Of a stretch of 64,000 nt of DNA, positions 42,799 through 54,000 are shown piece by piece. Both the position numbers and the translations under genes were made by a program. Source of the stretch: Corallium rubrum (taxonomy: Eukaryota; Cnidaria; Anthozoa; Scleralcyonacea; Coralliidae); the NCBI GenBank assembly GCA_964035015.1, contig OZ036003.1:3540031-3604030 (forward strand). Direction: 5' to 3'. How positions within the stretch are numbered: position 1 is the first letter of the stretch; the number at the start of each line of letters is the position of its first letter. The notes under the pieces are model-generated. The model saw only the letters and a list, made by a program, of their open reading frames with translations. It was not told the origin of the DNA and made no database searches.

Positions 42799-43954
42799 CT
42801 AACACTCATTCGCGAAGTTAGCGATAATATTTTTATCATTAGGTAAAATAAAATTTACATACCGGTATTTACACCAAGCATCATCTCTACTTTTCACATA
42901 AACAGAAGAGTATAGAAATTTTGTTTTTAATTCAAAATACCCGTAGCCACGATAATCGCTGAATATAGCATGCACGTAATCACGATGTTGTTTTCGAATT
43001 TTTCTCACTTTTTTTTTAAAGTATATTTGGTAAAATTATCTAAATGCTCAGTGCATTTTTTCTTACAATTTTTGTACATGCAAATTACCCGTGTTCTATA
43101 CATATAATTAGCATAAGCAAAATCATTATCATCATCGAAAATATATTCCCCGTTCTTGTATATAAACCCCATTCGCCATTCTAAATTTTTTACAATAAAC
43201 TCGCTTATCCCCTGAATTGAATACACTATTTTTTTTTACTTAATAATATTCCTATAGGGTTATGATTCTCGCAATAAAATAAAAAAATCAACACTAGCGA
43301 ATATAACAATTCGGTATCGACATCGCTGCGTCTTGAAAACAAACTCAAAAACAAGTCGGGTGCAATTGTGTATAGATAATACGCTGTCATTAAAACTCTT
43401 TCACCATGTCTTAAATTAATAGTATAAAATAATTTATATAACGAGGTAGTTAACGCATGAACCAATTCATTCGTTACAGTGTTTACACAAACTAATTTAT
43501 GGTGGTACAGCTGTGCATGTTCTTGTTTAAGCAAATGTGGTACATATATAAAACAAGAGTAATTAGGATAAAAATCACAACAATAAAATTCACGTGTTCG
43601 CTTCAACATTATTCCTCCTCTCAACGTGCGTACAGCACCCCATCCACGACGATGATTCTTCTCAAAATATGGTAATAAATATTGTTTTCCGTTCTCAGTA
43701 ACAACGTGCGGTTGATAGTTTATATCGCACTGTTCACCCGACGCTTTTCCTTTATACAGATAATCTATTCCGTGATATAAATAATCTATAACATCCTCAT
43801 CCATCAGCGCTTCTTCTTCTTCATCCGGTGATCTTCTTTCAATTCCCAATATATAATCTCCCTCGTAATAATCTAGCACGCCGGCTATCCAATATAACAA
43901 CCCCATATAACACGATGAAAAACGTCTCAATTTAGGAACTAAACAAGGTATCAT
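42799..43954 (-). pseudogene. NPCE-family viral gene, copy 1 (right arm), two homopolymer frame breaks
   Basis: From ATG 43954 (the longer frame start at 44008 is GTG) runs a 242-codon frame with LLYWIAGVLDYYEGDYILG, an acidic loop, GWGAVRTLRGGIML, YYLYTIAPDLF and an ENHNPIGIL end. It stops in an A8 run at 43226. The next frame (43226-43005, no ATG) and the next after an A9 run (43008-42799, no ATG) have coherent sequence with CMYKNCKKKC. Because the copy at 22 kb also continues beyond the NP motif, I read these as one gene of about 385 codons broken at two A-runs. Family unknown; at least three copies occur in this window. Confidence 0.55.
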
Positions 43955-44162
43955 TTTTATGGATAATTCGCTATTTACGCGGTCAGAACCGCTCGTTTTT
44001 TCACACACCCGTCACGCGTGCGTTTCGACATTTTTTTGTTTTTTTCAAAATAACCTGTGTAAATTTATACACTTGGTTAAAAAAAATTCCGATGATTTTT
44101 TGTGGGTTTTTTTATGCGCGAATATAAAACACCCTCGAATTTTTAAAACTAAAAACAAAAAA

Positions 44163-44615
44163 ATGGATATATCAGTTCTCGCTAATGGAAAGGAACAAAT
44201 AGATGTTGGACGTAGGAAAATAATAGATGGAGCGTGGTTCACGTTTTTACGTAAACGTGGTGAAAAGATAGTGAAGTTCAAACACGCGCAAGTTGGTTTC
44301 TATAGAACGCTATTAAAAAAATTGCGGGGTGGAGGTCATGTGGAGTTTTTTCTCGATAGTTATGGTCCTTACACACTCGAAGAAACACCGTCCGAGAAAA
44401 AACAACGAGAGAATAAGTTTGCTCTAGCATTTCTGATTAACGAGAAAGTCACCTGTTTCGACGCGGTGTTAATGTGGTGTGATGTATGGGATAACGACAT
44501 TAAAGAAATCGAGTTTGTAAACGCGATGTACTTTCTGTACCCAGAAACTCAAAGCTATTTCACACCGACAATAATAAAACATACAGAAACAATTTATTGT
44601 GCAAGTAGCACATAA
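44163..44615 (+). CDS. Unknown 150-residue right-arm protein
   Basis: ATG 44163 chosen over the upstream in-frame ATG 43959, because the upstream 68 codons are Phe/Lys low complexity, overlap the divergent gene and look like promoter sequence (AATATAAAACACCC, TATA-like, near 44122). The protein has VGRRKIIDGAWFTFLRKRGE at the start, a charged middle and a C-terminal FVNAMYFLYPETQSYF. The GRRK(I/F)ID motif and the F(V/N)NA motif also occur in the tandem genes at 45.2-46.3 kb, hinting at distant relation. Intact frame. Confidence 0.55.
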   Translation: MDISVLANGKEQIDVGRRKIIDGAWFTFLRKRGEKIVKFKHAQVGFYRTLLKKLRGGGHVEFFLDSYGPYTLEETPSEKKQRENKFALAFLINEKVTCFDAVLMWCDVWDNDIKEIEFVNAMYFLYPETQSYFTPTIIKHTETIYCASST

Positions 44616-44834
44616 AAAAAAACATTCAACAAACTCTACATTTTTTTTAATAGATCAAACTGCCTAAACGCATATTAGAGAATGTAATATTAATCGGGTT
44701 TTGTTCTATTTTGTTCTATTGTTCATTTTTTTAAAATATAACATTAATCACGGGTTTTGTTCTATTGTTCAATTGTTTGTTGGCTTGTTGGTTTTTCCTC
44801 TCCGTACACTTCTTCGCGAATAAAGTATATTTCT
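44616..44834. repeat. Spacer with a short TTTTGTTCTATTGTTC direct repeat
   Basis: GTTTTGTTCTATTGTTCA-like sequence occurs at about 44697-44725 and 44755-44775. Otherwise empty AT-rich spacer. Confidence 0.45.
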
Positions 44835-45005
44835 TTAAAATTCTTCACCTCTGTTCTTCGCCACGTTGAATTCTTCCACACCGTCTTTATTCACCAGGGT
44901 TGTCTTCGCTACCCACCATTCACCATTCAATAACCAATCTTCTCGCTTCACCCCATTTTCCATCGATATTACATTATAATAATAATCCACTGGCGTCACA
45001 TCCAT
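44835..45005 (-). CDS. Small 56-residue ORF
   Basis: ATG 45005 to TAA 44835. It contains EDWLLNGEWWVAKTTLVNKD, loosely like the WTLVDK segment of the neighbouring tandem family, so it may be a shortened relative. Function unknown. Confidence 0.4.
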   Translation of the reverse strand: MDVTPVDYYYNVISMENGVKREDWLLNGEWWVAKTTLVNKDGVEEFNVAKNRGEEF

Positions 45006-45237
45006 TCTTGCTCGTTAGTTTGAGTGAGTGAAAATCGCTTTATCAACTGACTTGAGTTGGCTTTTAGAAAAAATGGGGCTGCGCTATCCTTAGAATCTAC
45101 TTATAATATGACGCACAGGAAATTCCGGTGTCAGGGTCAAGTGGATTTTTTTTTACTTATGTTAATATCGAACAAAAAGCTCGTGAGAAAAATTGACAGC
45201 AAATCAATCATTTTTTTTTAATCGTGGAAGATTATTA

Positions 45238-45564
45238 TTAGAACACCACGCATTTTGTATTTTTTTTCTTTTTCCAAATCTCGTGACCCGTATACATGTT
45301 CACATGTTGCGCATAGTTATAAGTATTTTCATTCTTATCCACCAGAGTCCAATAATGTACATATTTTATTCTTTTAACTGAGTAGCATAAATTAACAGCG
45401 TTGAAATAAACCACATCTTCATTCTGATGAAAAAAATCTTCTTTCACAAGAACGACTTTAAGATATGATGCGTAACATTTCTTCAACATCGGGTATATCT
45501 CATCAAATTTAATAAACTTTCTTCTTAGAACCCACAAATCTTCACCTTCTTCTTCGCCGAACAT
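45238..45564 (-). CDS. Right-arm tandem family, copy 1 (108 residues)
   Basis: ATG 45564. Shares with the 45948-46277 gene the order RRKFI-F-EIYP-LKKC, LKVVLVKE, EDVVYFNAVNL, KYVHYWTLVDK and HVNMYTG-IWKK; the two are clearly paralogous across their full length. No outside family recognised. Tandem amplification of small accessory genes is a known way viruses raise dosage or diversify against host defence; applying that here is inference. Confidence 0.6.
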   Translation of the reverse strand: MFGEEEGEDLWVLRRKFIKFDEIYPMLKKCYASYLKVVLVKEDFFHQNEDVVYFNAVNLCYSVKRIKYVHYWTLVDKNENTYNYAQHVNMYTGHEIWKKKKNTKCVVF

Positions 45565-45654
45565 TTTAATTGTTTTTAAGTGAAACCGGTTTTATCAACT
45601 ACTTTTATTCCAAATTGACAACGCAATTTTTTTGTTGTTTTTTTTTAAGAAAAA

Positions 45655-45780
45655 TTGACAGATGATTACAACACCACACATTTTTGTATTTTTTTTTCTT
45701 TTTCCAAAATCTTTGGCGGTGTAGATAAGTTTACATGTTTTGCATAGTTATAAGTTTATTAAATATTTTATATAGATCCG
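45655..45780 (-). pseudogene. Right-arm tandem family, truncated third copy
   Basis: Minus-strand sequence matches the C-terminal end of the copy at 45238 at DNA level (ACACATTTTTGTATTTTTTT and the CATGTTTTGCATAGTTATAA block) but is out of frame and lacks the N-terminal two thirds. A degraded duplicate between the two better copies. Confidence 0.6.
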
Positions 45781-45947
45781 CTTACATATTGACTTAGAAA
45801 CTGTGGGGTTGACTTATGTCAACAGAAACTTGAATTATGTCAACAACAAAAGTTCCGCCAGGAAAACGATTAAAAAAAAGCCGTTCCGGTTTGAGATAAT
45901 AAGTCAATAACAAAAGTTCTCAGGAAAAAATAAAAAATCCTAGAGAA

Positions 45948-46277
45948 TTAACAAATCTTGCAACAGCGCACACCATTTTCTTTCTTTTTCCAAATTAAGG
46001 GACCCGTATACATGTTCATATGTTGTTCATAGTTATAATCATGTTCATATTTATCTACAAGAGTCCAATAATGCACATATTTCATTCTTTCTATCTTTGA
46101 ATTATAAGATAAATTAACAGCGTTGAAGTAAACAACGTCTTCCTTGTGATGAAAATAATTTTCTTTCACAAGAACCACTTTAAGAAATGTCGCGTGACAT
46201 TTTTTTAACGTAGGGTATATCTCGTTAAAATCAATAAACTTTCTTCTTCCTAGAGCCCAAGGTTCTTCACCAGCCAT
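45948..46277 (-). CDS. Right-arm tandem family, copy 2 (109 residues)
   Basis: ATG 46277 chosen (MAGEEPWALGRRKFIDF), matching the other paralog's start. It carries the same motif series as copy 1 with VVLVKENYFHHKEDVVYF and ends in a Cys pair (CCKIC). A longer upstream frame overlaps the next gene and has no ATG support. Confidence 0.6.
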   Translation of the reverse strand: MAGEEPWALGRRKFIDFNEIYPTLKKCHATFLKVVLVKENYFHHKEDVVYFNAVNLSYNSKIERMKYVHYWTLVDKYEHDYNYEQHMNMYTGPLIWKKKENGVRCCKIC

Positions 46278-46288
46278 TTCTTTTAAGA

Positions 46289-46522
46289 TTATTCTCTCAA
46301 TATTTCCTTCAACAATATATTTATTCGTAAATCCCTCAAATACTCTTGAGCAACTTTTTCTCGCGCTTTCTCTCTTTCTCGTAATATAGATTCTATATGC
46401 AGCCACACGCTCGTGAGTAAATTAGGATCGCGATGGAGATTATTTTCTTCTAATTTCTGAATAAAAAAAATTGTCGTTTCACAAATCAGACCGTCAAGAA
46501 GCAGCTTTGTACCCTCAGACAT
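46289..46522 (-). CDS. Unknown 77-residue helical protein
   Basis: ATG 46522 (the frame start at 46534 is TTG). Almost entirely helical, ending in LREREKAREKVAQEYLRDLR. It ends 12 bases before the ATG of tandem copy 2, same strand. Confidence 0.45.
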   Translation of the reverse strand: MSEGTKLLLDGLICETTIFFIQKLEENNLHRDPNLLTSVWLHIESILREREKAREKVAQEYLRDLRINILLKEILRE

Positions 46523-46735
46523 CTCTTCAAACAATAAATAAACAAAGTGGTAATTTTTTATTTTATTCTAATTCCCTAATTCCGTTAACAAATAAAAAAT
46601 CTCAGCGAAGTAAAGTAAAATCACATTTTTATCAGGATGAGTAATAAAAACCTAAAAAAAATATTTTTTCACAAACAAGAAATAAAATACGTTTATTCTT
46701 CAACTCGTTCATATGTTCTTTTTTCATCGGAATGT

Positions 46736-46963
46736 TCAATGTACATTCTTTGTTCTAACCGTCATGTCAGTCACTATTCTCTCTTCTTTCCCAGCCACTG
46801 TTCTCACGTGAACGGATTGAAAATTCAATTTCTTAACGTCATAGCCTTTTTCCATCAACCTTTTGTCAACACGTTTCTTTAGTTCACAGTTCGCGATTTT
46901 CGACTCTTCAGCAATAATTTGTTCAACTTCACAAGGTGATATTTTACCACACATACAGGTCAT
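46736..46963 (-). CDS. EKGYDV-family viral protein, copy 1
   Basis: ATG 46963, overlapping the preceding gene's stop (ATGA). The segment MEKGYDVKKLNFQS is also present in the 58-kb fragment (MVEKGYDVEKLNFQS), and the underlying DNA is similar over about 40 bases. N-terminal CMCGKISPCEVEQII has a Cys pair. The C-terminal part differs from the other copy, so this one may be truncated or recombined. Function unknown. Confidence 0.5.
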   Translation of the reverse strand: MTCMCGKISPCEVEQIIAEESKIANCELKKRVDKRLMEKGYDVKKLNFQSVHVRTVAGKEERIVTDMTVRTKNVH

Positions 46964-47169
46964 AGTTCCTCATATCTTAATCGGCTACGCCAACGAGTCT
47001 TTCTTTTTATACAACTACACTTACTACATACGACTCTAATTACAATTATTTCCGGTGAAATTTTTCGACACAATTCACAATACATTATATTAGCACCGCA
47101 TTTTCTACATGTAAAATAATGGTGCTCAAAGCGTTGTGTCGATTGACTACATATTTTACAGAATTCCAT
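46960..47169 (-). CDS. Small Cys-rich (zinc-ribbon-like) protein
   Basis: ATG 47169; 69 residues with four CxxC-type pairs (CKIC, CRKC, CELC, CSKC) spaced as in tandem zinc ribbons or rubredoxin-like knuckles, followed by a basic tail (KRKTRWRSRLR). A nucleic-acid-binding or regulatory role is plausible but inferred. It is the outermost gene before the right terminus and overlaps the next gene by four bases. Confidence 0.6.
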   Translation of the reverse strand: MEFCKICSQSTQRFEHHYFTCRKCGANIMYCELCRKISPEIIVIRVVCSKCSCIKRKTRWRSRLRYEEL

Positions 47170-47419
47170 TTTAAAAAAAAATTATATTTCACAATTTCCT
47201 AAAGACGTCGACGATATTTATATCTTTTTTTTCACCCATGCAAAAATTCCTTCGAAATATTTTCTTTTTTTTTATACCAAATAACAAAAAAAAATCAAAA
47301 AAAATAATTCTTTTATGAAAAGCCTCAACTACAAGCGTAAAAATCAAATAGTTTAAGATCATTCCAATTCGTCGTGTACATCGCGTTATGTACATAGCGT
47401 TCATAATCACAATGGTCAA
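47170..47419. other. Subterminal AT-rich region of the viral element
   Basis: Homopolymer-rich sequence between the last viral gene and the terminal repeat. An open frame here (47189-47419 minus) has no coding signature. Confidence 0.4.
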
Positions 47420-47452
47420 ATAAAAGGAGGATTAATCAGCTATCCCAATGCG
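47420..47452 (-). repeat. Terminal sequence of the viral element, right end
   Basis: Read on minus from 47447: GGGATAGCTGATTAATCCTCC, then TTTTATTTGACC. The same terminal sequence occurs on plus at 57663-57690. Beyond it lies apparent promoter sequence of gene B. Polinton termini usually begin with AG, which fits AGCTGATT at 47442. Confidence 0.6.
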
Positions 47453-48008
47453 CCTTGCGCTTAATCTAGCCGAAGAACTTCCGGTTACTAAAGATGGTGG
47501 CCAGACTTCGCGGGCTATTTTGTACGAAGTTCGAGCGAGCATTTGAGTAGAACGGAGATCATTCATACAACAATCTCTTTGTATATATAATGTTTGATGC
47601 CTATTTTCCATTACCTTGTATATGAATAGACGCTATGAGCGAAATATACGACGAATTGAATCGCATGTTTATCGACTGTTTAATACTGAGCGAGCGTATT
47701 TGATCGCTGCGATTCAGGTATACAGTACTTCTGGGGTTCGGTGTGGACTTTGAGAAGGATTCTTGGGTACCACTAAAGTACAAATAGGTATAATAATAAT
47801 TTTCCTCGTATTTAGTACTAAAGGTCCTCAAAGGTCCCCATTGCTTCATACTATATCTTGGACGCAAATATTGCTAAATATTCGAACATTTTGGCGCGAA
47901 ATGCGAATGTTGCTAACCGAAGTGTACTTCAGCTTGCTTCCTGCTTCCAGTATCTCGCTTTGTGTTGGCCGTTTTCAACTAGAACTGCAAATGTAGTGGC
48001 TTTGGAGA
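47448..48008 (+). promoter_or_regulatory. Probable promoter and 5' region of gene B
   Basis: GC-richer than the viral side, with ACTTCCGG (ETS-like site, 47477-47484) and AAGATGGTGGCC (YY1-like, 47491-47502), a pair common in TATA-less animal promoters. The ATG of gene B follows at 48009. The viral end lies about 30 bases upstream of these motifs. Confidence 0.45.
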
Positions 48009-51000
48009 ATGTCCACGGGGAATAATAAAGAAGATTTTGGGGTCTCTACGACCAGAAAACGACCATTGGTTTCTACCGAAAATACCGAAGGGAATTGCGA
48101 TGGGAAATCATCGGCATATAATTTTGGCCGGAGAAGAAAGTTGGATTTTCACTCTTCCCAGACACAGGTATTTAGTATTTTGTGATCCATATCTAGCATT
48201 TTCTGTCCGACTTGTTGGTTTATTATTTAAAATTATCGAGGCAAGTTAATAAACGATCATGAATCTTGACGTGCGTATTATTTTATTTATTTATAGGAAA
48301 ACCTTCCGATTTCAGCTGGGCCTTCCTTAAACGTCGACGAGCCCAAAATTCAGCGTATTCCTTGGACTGCAATGGAAGATGCGGCACTCGCATTGTATAA
48401 AGATGAACAACCAACAGACAGCATTTGGCCAGCAATGAAAGCACCTCACCCGTACTGGACGGAAGCTGTTAAATTCATACGTGAATCTGCTGCCACAGCA
48501 AAACGAAATGGTAACTTATTTATATATTTATATATTTATGTATTAATGTATTTATATATTTATATATTTATATATTTATATATTTATATATTTATATATT
48601 TATATATTTATATATTTATATATTTATATGTTTATACATTTATACATTTATACATTTATACATTTATACATTTATACATTTATACATTTATACATTTATA
48701 CATTTATACATTTATACATTTATACATTTATACATTTATACATTTATACATTTATACATTTATACATTTATACATTTATACATTTATACATTTATACATT
48801 TATACATTTATACATTTATACATTTATACATTTATACATTTATATATTTATATATTTATATATTTATATATTTATATATTTATATATTTATATATTTATA
48901 TATTTATATATTTATATATTTATATATTTATATATTTATATATTTATATATTTATATATTTATAATTTTATTTATATATTTATATATTTGTATGTTCATA
49001 TGTACAACGAAAAACAAAGGTGTCCTAAAACAACTTATTCTGAACCTTCACAATTCAATGGGCTCAGTTCACCCTAGCCTCCTTCGCAGATGTTCTTTGT
49101 GGGCCTGTTCTTTGTGGGCCTGCAGTAACCCCCCCCCCTTGGGCCCACGAGGTTAAGTTCACCCTGGAGAATTGGACTTGGACCCAAAAAGGCTCTGGTA
49201 CGAGAATGACTTGGACCCTGTTAGGCCCTTTGCACTTCTCATTGGACAATTTCTAGAGCTGCCACTCTCTCTGAGTATAATCAATTAGTATACTGTAATC
49301 ATACAATTAACTTTAATATGCATTTTAAGTACAGTACTGCAGTACTGTTAATTTCATTGGTAGAGGAAACTATTTCTGTCTGAACTTTCTTGTAAGTAGT
49401 GTCCTTTATAATTTTTCAGAGTGCTCTGTTCGTCAAAGAGTTGTAAATGTTTTACGAAAAAAGTTTAAAACATTAGAAGAAGCTGAAGAAGAGTATGGAA
49501 TGTCTGTGGATGCAATCCTGAATGGTAGCCATGTTGAAAGATCTGAAACACCTACATGCACATTGGCCTGTCCATCACTTCTTTCATCACAGTTGGGAAA
49601 AATCAAACCAGGACAACTGGAAAAACTAATGAAAAAAGGCCTTGAACTTTTGGAGCCACAAAGCCTTGCTAATGTATTGTTAGATGGGGTATTAAATCGT
49701 GCAAATGTGAAAGATGTGGAACATGTTGTGCTGCCAATGTATTCTGGACTTGTTGAAGAAGACAAAACTGCCATATTGGACAAGATGTTTTCTAATCTGG
49801 CTAAACATGCTGGTATTAATAGCAACCTTTCTGATTTTATCTCTTTGTCCATTGGAGCAATGAAGATATTACAAAAAGCAGGGAAACACAACCTGGTGTA
49901 CAAGTGGTCAAAATGTATTGTTGGAGAAAATGGAAAACCCTTGATGACACTGGACAGGATGCCATTTGGACTGATAGAGTACCAGATGGAGTTTTTCACA
50001 GCAACAAATGTTATGCAGGTTTGTCGAGGTTAATGCTTATATAAATACTGGGTAAGGATATGGCACATGCAGATCAATTGGCAGGACTACAGTAATAAAC
50101 AGGATGATGCACACAATTGAGAAAGTCAGGGAGCAAATAGTGTTCCTGTCCCTTCCAAAACAAAAAAATTTTTTTTACTCTCACTCTAATAATGGTCTTT
50201 TTTAGCTTCAGTTTTATGGGTTATTAAACATTTAATATGAATGAATTAATACACTGTAGACATGGTTTGCGCTGAATCCCCAGTTCTTAAAATTTCAAAG
50301 GGTGTACCGTAATTGTGCCTATGTTGGTGTACTTTACAAAAGAAAAATCTATTGTTCCTGAACACTACATGTATTTGATCCTGGGTGTTCAAATTTAATA
50401 AAATTAAATTTATTTATAATTTAAAATTAATAAAATAGTTCCAGAAGGTTATACTGTAGTAATGTTACAAAATATGGTACAAAATCAATGCATAATCATA
50501 CATGTGGCTATTAAATGATTTAATATATTTTTATTATATAGGTCAAAGAACCTGAAGATTTTAGGCAATGGCGGGAGACAATGGAAACTGAGTTTCCCAG
50601 CCGTTTCAAGCGCCTTTTTGCTGGTCCTTTATGGAGTGGACAAGGGAAGAATGCTGTAAAGGATCCTCAAAAGGTACATGATGAGTTAATAATTAAAATA
50701 GAAACATTTTAACACTCAAGATTCCAAAAATTGTGCAATAATTGTGTTAATTTCTATGTTAATTAAGGCAAGAGTCAATGTGGCATGCCAAAGCTACAGC
50801 AGTCAGTGGAGGCAAAATGAAAAGTCAGAATTTACTTCTACACCTACAGTACAGGTAAACTCTATTACAGTACATGTACTTCTTTCACTAAGTTTATTGC
50901 CGGTGAAAGAATAATAATTTAACCTTCAGGAGCATATCCTTCTAGTCACCAGCAATATTGAATATTAAGCTTAATTAACATGTTTTATTATACTGGTGCA

Positions 51001-54000
51001 CCTGCCAGCTTCAATATGAATCATTGTTACACTGTAATTAACCATGTACAGTATGATTGTATTCATTTGCTGTTAAACTATTAAAAGATGCTGTTTAATA
51101 ATAAATGCGGTAGTATAATAATGATTTTTATCCTGTATTGGTGCAGTAATTATTAGATAAAGTAATTAAATCTACTTACCAGTACTATAATTATGTCATT
51201 GTCAAGGTTACAGCCATTGACCAACTGAAGTCTGCGAATGCTGATGGTCAAACTTGATGGCACTGACGTAAAAGAAGGAATAATGGAGTCGCAGAAGAAA
51301 GTCTGGAATGGTGATGTTGATTTAAGCGATGATAAACTGCAGGATTTAAGGCACGAATATGATGACAAAAATGCAAGAATGGACCTGCTAAAAAATCCCA
51401 CCATTCCACAATCAAGGCTTGAAGAGATTATGAGGGAAACAATATCTAATTTGAAGGTTGAAATTGATTTTCTTAACAATGGTTTTAAGACATCGAAGGT
51501 GCATTTTGAAGAGAAAATTAAACAAGCCAACTGCCCCTGAAGCTACCTTGAAGGACACCAACTGGGATGTTGTTGAGTATCAGACTTTGTTGTAACAGAG
51601 CCAGAAACTTGCTCTTGATTTTGAGAATTCTTTATCATCTATTTCTGGAACAAATATATCCAAAGCCACAAGGAGCACTGTTAATACCCTTGCATCACAC
51701 TGTTCACAGTACCTCAGAAACTACTATAAGAAGAAACGTACCAGTGCTTCCCATGTTGTTGTTACAATGATGTCTGATAAGCGAAGGTCGACCAAACCTT
51801 ACGCTCTTCCAGTACGTTACATCCCATGTGGTACATTAAAAGACCAAGATGTTAGGACATTCAACCAGGAGCTGAAGTGGGAAATGAAAAAGAGGAACAT
51901 GACTCTTGCTGGTATGTAAATGTCAGTTTTGATTACTGTAACTTGTTTGACAGCACTGTACAATATTTTGGGCCATCTGAACAGTACAGTAGGTTTTAAT
52001 ATTTTGGTTAAAAAATAGCCTGAGTAGCTGGCAGAATAGTGCCCAAGCCCCCCAACACAGCTATTCAGGCTCCTTAATTGAGTTTGGTGTTTTCCTACCT
52101 TTCTTAGGCACTGTGACAGATGGTGAATTTTGTTCTTTGAGAACAAAAGGTGAAGTAAGGCCCTTGCACATATGGCAACTTATCCACGATGCACGAGAAA
52201 CAGCAAGAAAGATCTCAAAGAAATCGCTTCAAGCATGCCTTGAGTTACAGTCATGTAAGTTCTCTATCACACACAAGAAAGCATTTATTATCTGATTTGA
52301 AAACACCAAGAAGTGAGTTGAACGACAACGTGATGACTTTTTAAGCAAAAACTCTCTGGGATCCGACCCTACTTCACCCAGACCCAGTTACATGTATTAT
52401 CCTCTGTCCTTTCAATATGTCCAAACCAAACATGTTTATTTTTTTTTCTAAACAGTGTCAGATGACAGTACACCTGTGGTTTCAAACCCAATTCCTGCCA
52501 TTCCAAGCAATGTAATTTTGGATATCCACAACATGAGGATGGCTGAGGGCATGACTTTTGAGACTGCCATCACAAACATCAGACAGAAGCTTGTACCTGC
52601 TGGTCAAACACCTCATCCTTTCCGACGAAATATCCCAGAATCCTTTCTGGATAAGTTGCGTTCAGTTGTAGCTACCTATCTATACCGAGAGAGGATACAG
52701 AAGCTGAAGGAAGAGAATGTTGACTTCTCAACATATATGTATGTCCCAGAGATTGATCCAATCATGGGTACTCCAAGGCATGACAGAAGTGACCACAACC
52801 ACCTCTTCAGGAGAATTGCCAAGAGTATTCGGGATGGAAAAGACAACAGGCTCAATTATAAGGCATTTGATGATGTTCTTTTGGATCCCAAAAGTGGTCT
52901 TACGCATGCTGCTTTGATCGGGAAGAGGAAACAATCTCTTGTTGATGCCGAGCGTCTTTTATCCTACCATGTGGTTGAATCACTTAAGAGAAATGGGCAT
53001 GAAAGAGAAGCCAAACATGTGGAGGTGATTGCAAACTGGCACGAGGCAACAGATGGCAGAGGGATTAGTCAACTGAAACGTTGCAAATACAACTACTTAA
53101 TGATGCAATACATTTTAGATGATTGGATGCCATCTTGGCAATCTTGCTATGACTTTTCAACTGTTGACATTAACAGGTAAATAATATTATCATAACAGTA
53201 TATATCTTGCTAATTTATGTCAGACTTTTGTTAAATCACCACCTGAAGCCTCACTTTCATGGCATGTTCTCCTTACAACCAAAGCGAGGCTTGGTGGTTA
53301 ATAACAGTGATGTAAACTAGCAAGAGCCCCGTTACAGTATGTGTATGTCCTAATTATGTAAGTTACATAGATTTGGTAGCAAACATCCTTATTAATCATA
53401 TTTGATATTCACTATCTTACAGACCAGTAGATAACGTCCGTGGTTTCTCAAGGGAAACATTCATAGAAATCACCACAAATATTGAGAGTCAGGAGCTGCG
53501 AAGATGTCAGAACAGCACCATTGGATATGCAGAGCATCCCCGTGCAGGAGGTACTGATGACCTGGAGACATTTTTCAGTTTGACCCATCGCTATGTTGGC
53601 AATGTCTTCTCCCTGAAGCAGTTCAAAGAATTTTGGCCAAAAATAGTGAGGTATATATTTATATCTATTTATATATTTATATATTTATATATTTATATAT
53701 TTATATATTTATATATTTATATACTTATATATTTATATATTTATATATTTATATATTTATATATTTATATATTTATATATTTATATATTTATATATTTAT
53801 ATATTTATATATTTATATATTTATATATTTATATATTTATATATTTATATATTTATATATTTATATATTTATATATTTATATATTTATATATTTATATGT
53901 TTATATATTTATATATTTATATATTTATATATTTATATATTTATATATTTATGTAATATATTATACAATAGGTCCCTTTTCTAATCTTTTTAGAGAGTTC

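Larger units (their letters stand above)
20100..47447. mobile_element. Endogenous Polinton/Maverick (adintovirus-like) element, decayed
   Basis: The block combines genes known together only from Polinton/Maverick and adintovirus elements: family B polymerase (26.1-30.6 kb), packaging ATPase (30.66-31.3 kb), adenovirus-type protease (32.1-32.5 kb), major and minor jelly-roll capsid proteins (36.7-37.9 and 39.1-40.1 kb) and a retroviral-type integrase (40.1-41.0 kb). At about 27 kb it is longer than typical 15-20 kb Polintons, partly because of a 2-kb transposon, a SINE cluster and a satellite inserted in it. The right end is placed at a terminal sequence (AGCTGATTAATCCTCCTTT on minus) near 47442. 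No matching left terminus is visible near 20 kb, so the left end is missing or lies at an unseen breakpoint. Base composition is strongly AT-rich compared with the flanks. Confidence 0.88.

Noticed and set aside
47189..47419. Minus-strand ORF next to the right terminus as a viral gene
   Set aside because: Low-complexity Phe/Lys sequence in the subterminal region with no motif or paralog.
48517..49000. Regular repeats that could suggest a CRISPR-like array
   Set aside because: Units of 8 bases without spacers are a simple satellite, in an intron of a eukaryotic gene.
48372..49077. Long Ile/Tyr/Phe-repeat ORFs
   Set aside because: Beyond the exon at 48297-48510 they are frames through the TATATTTA satellite in an intron.
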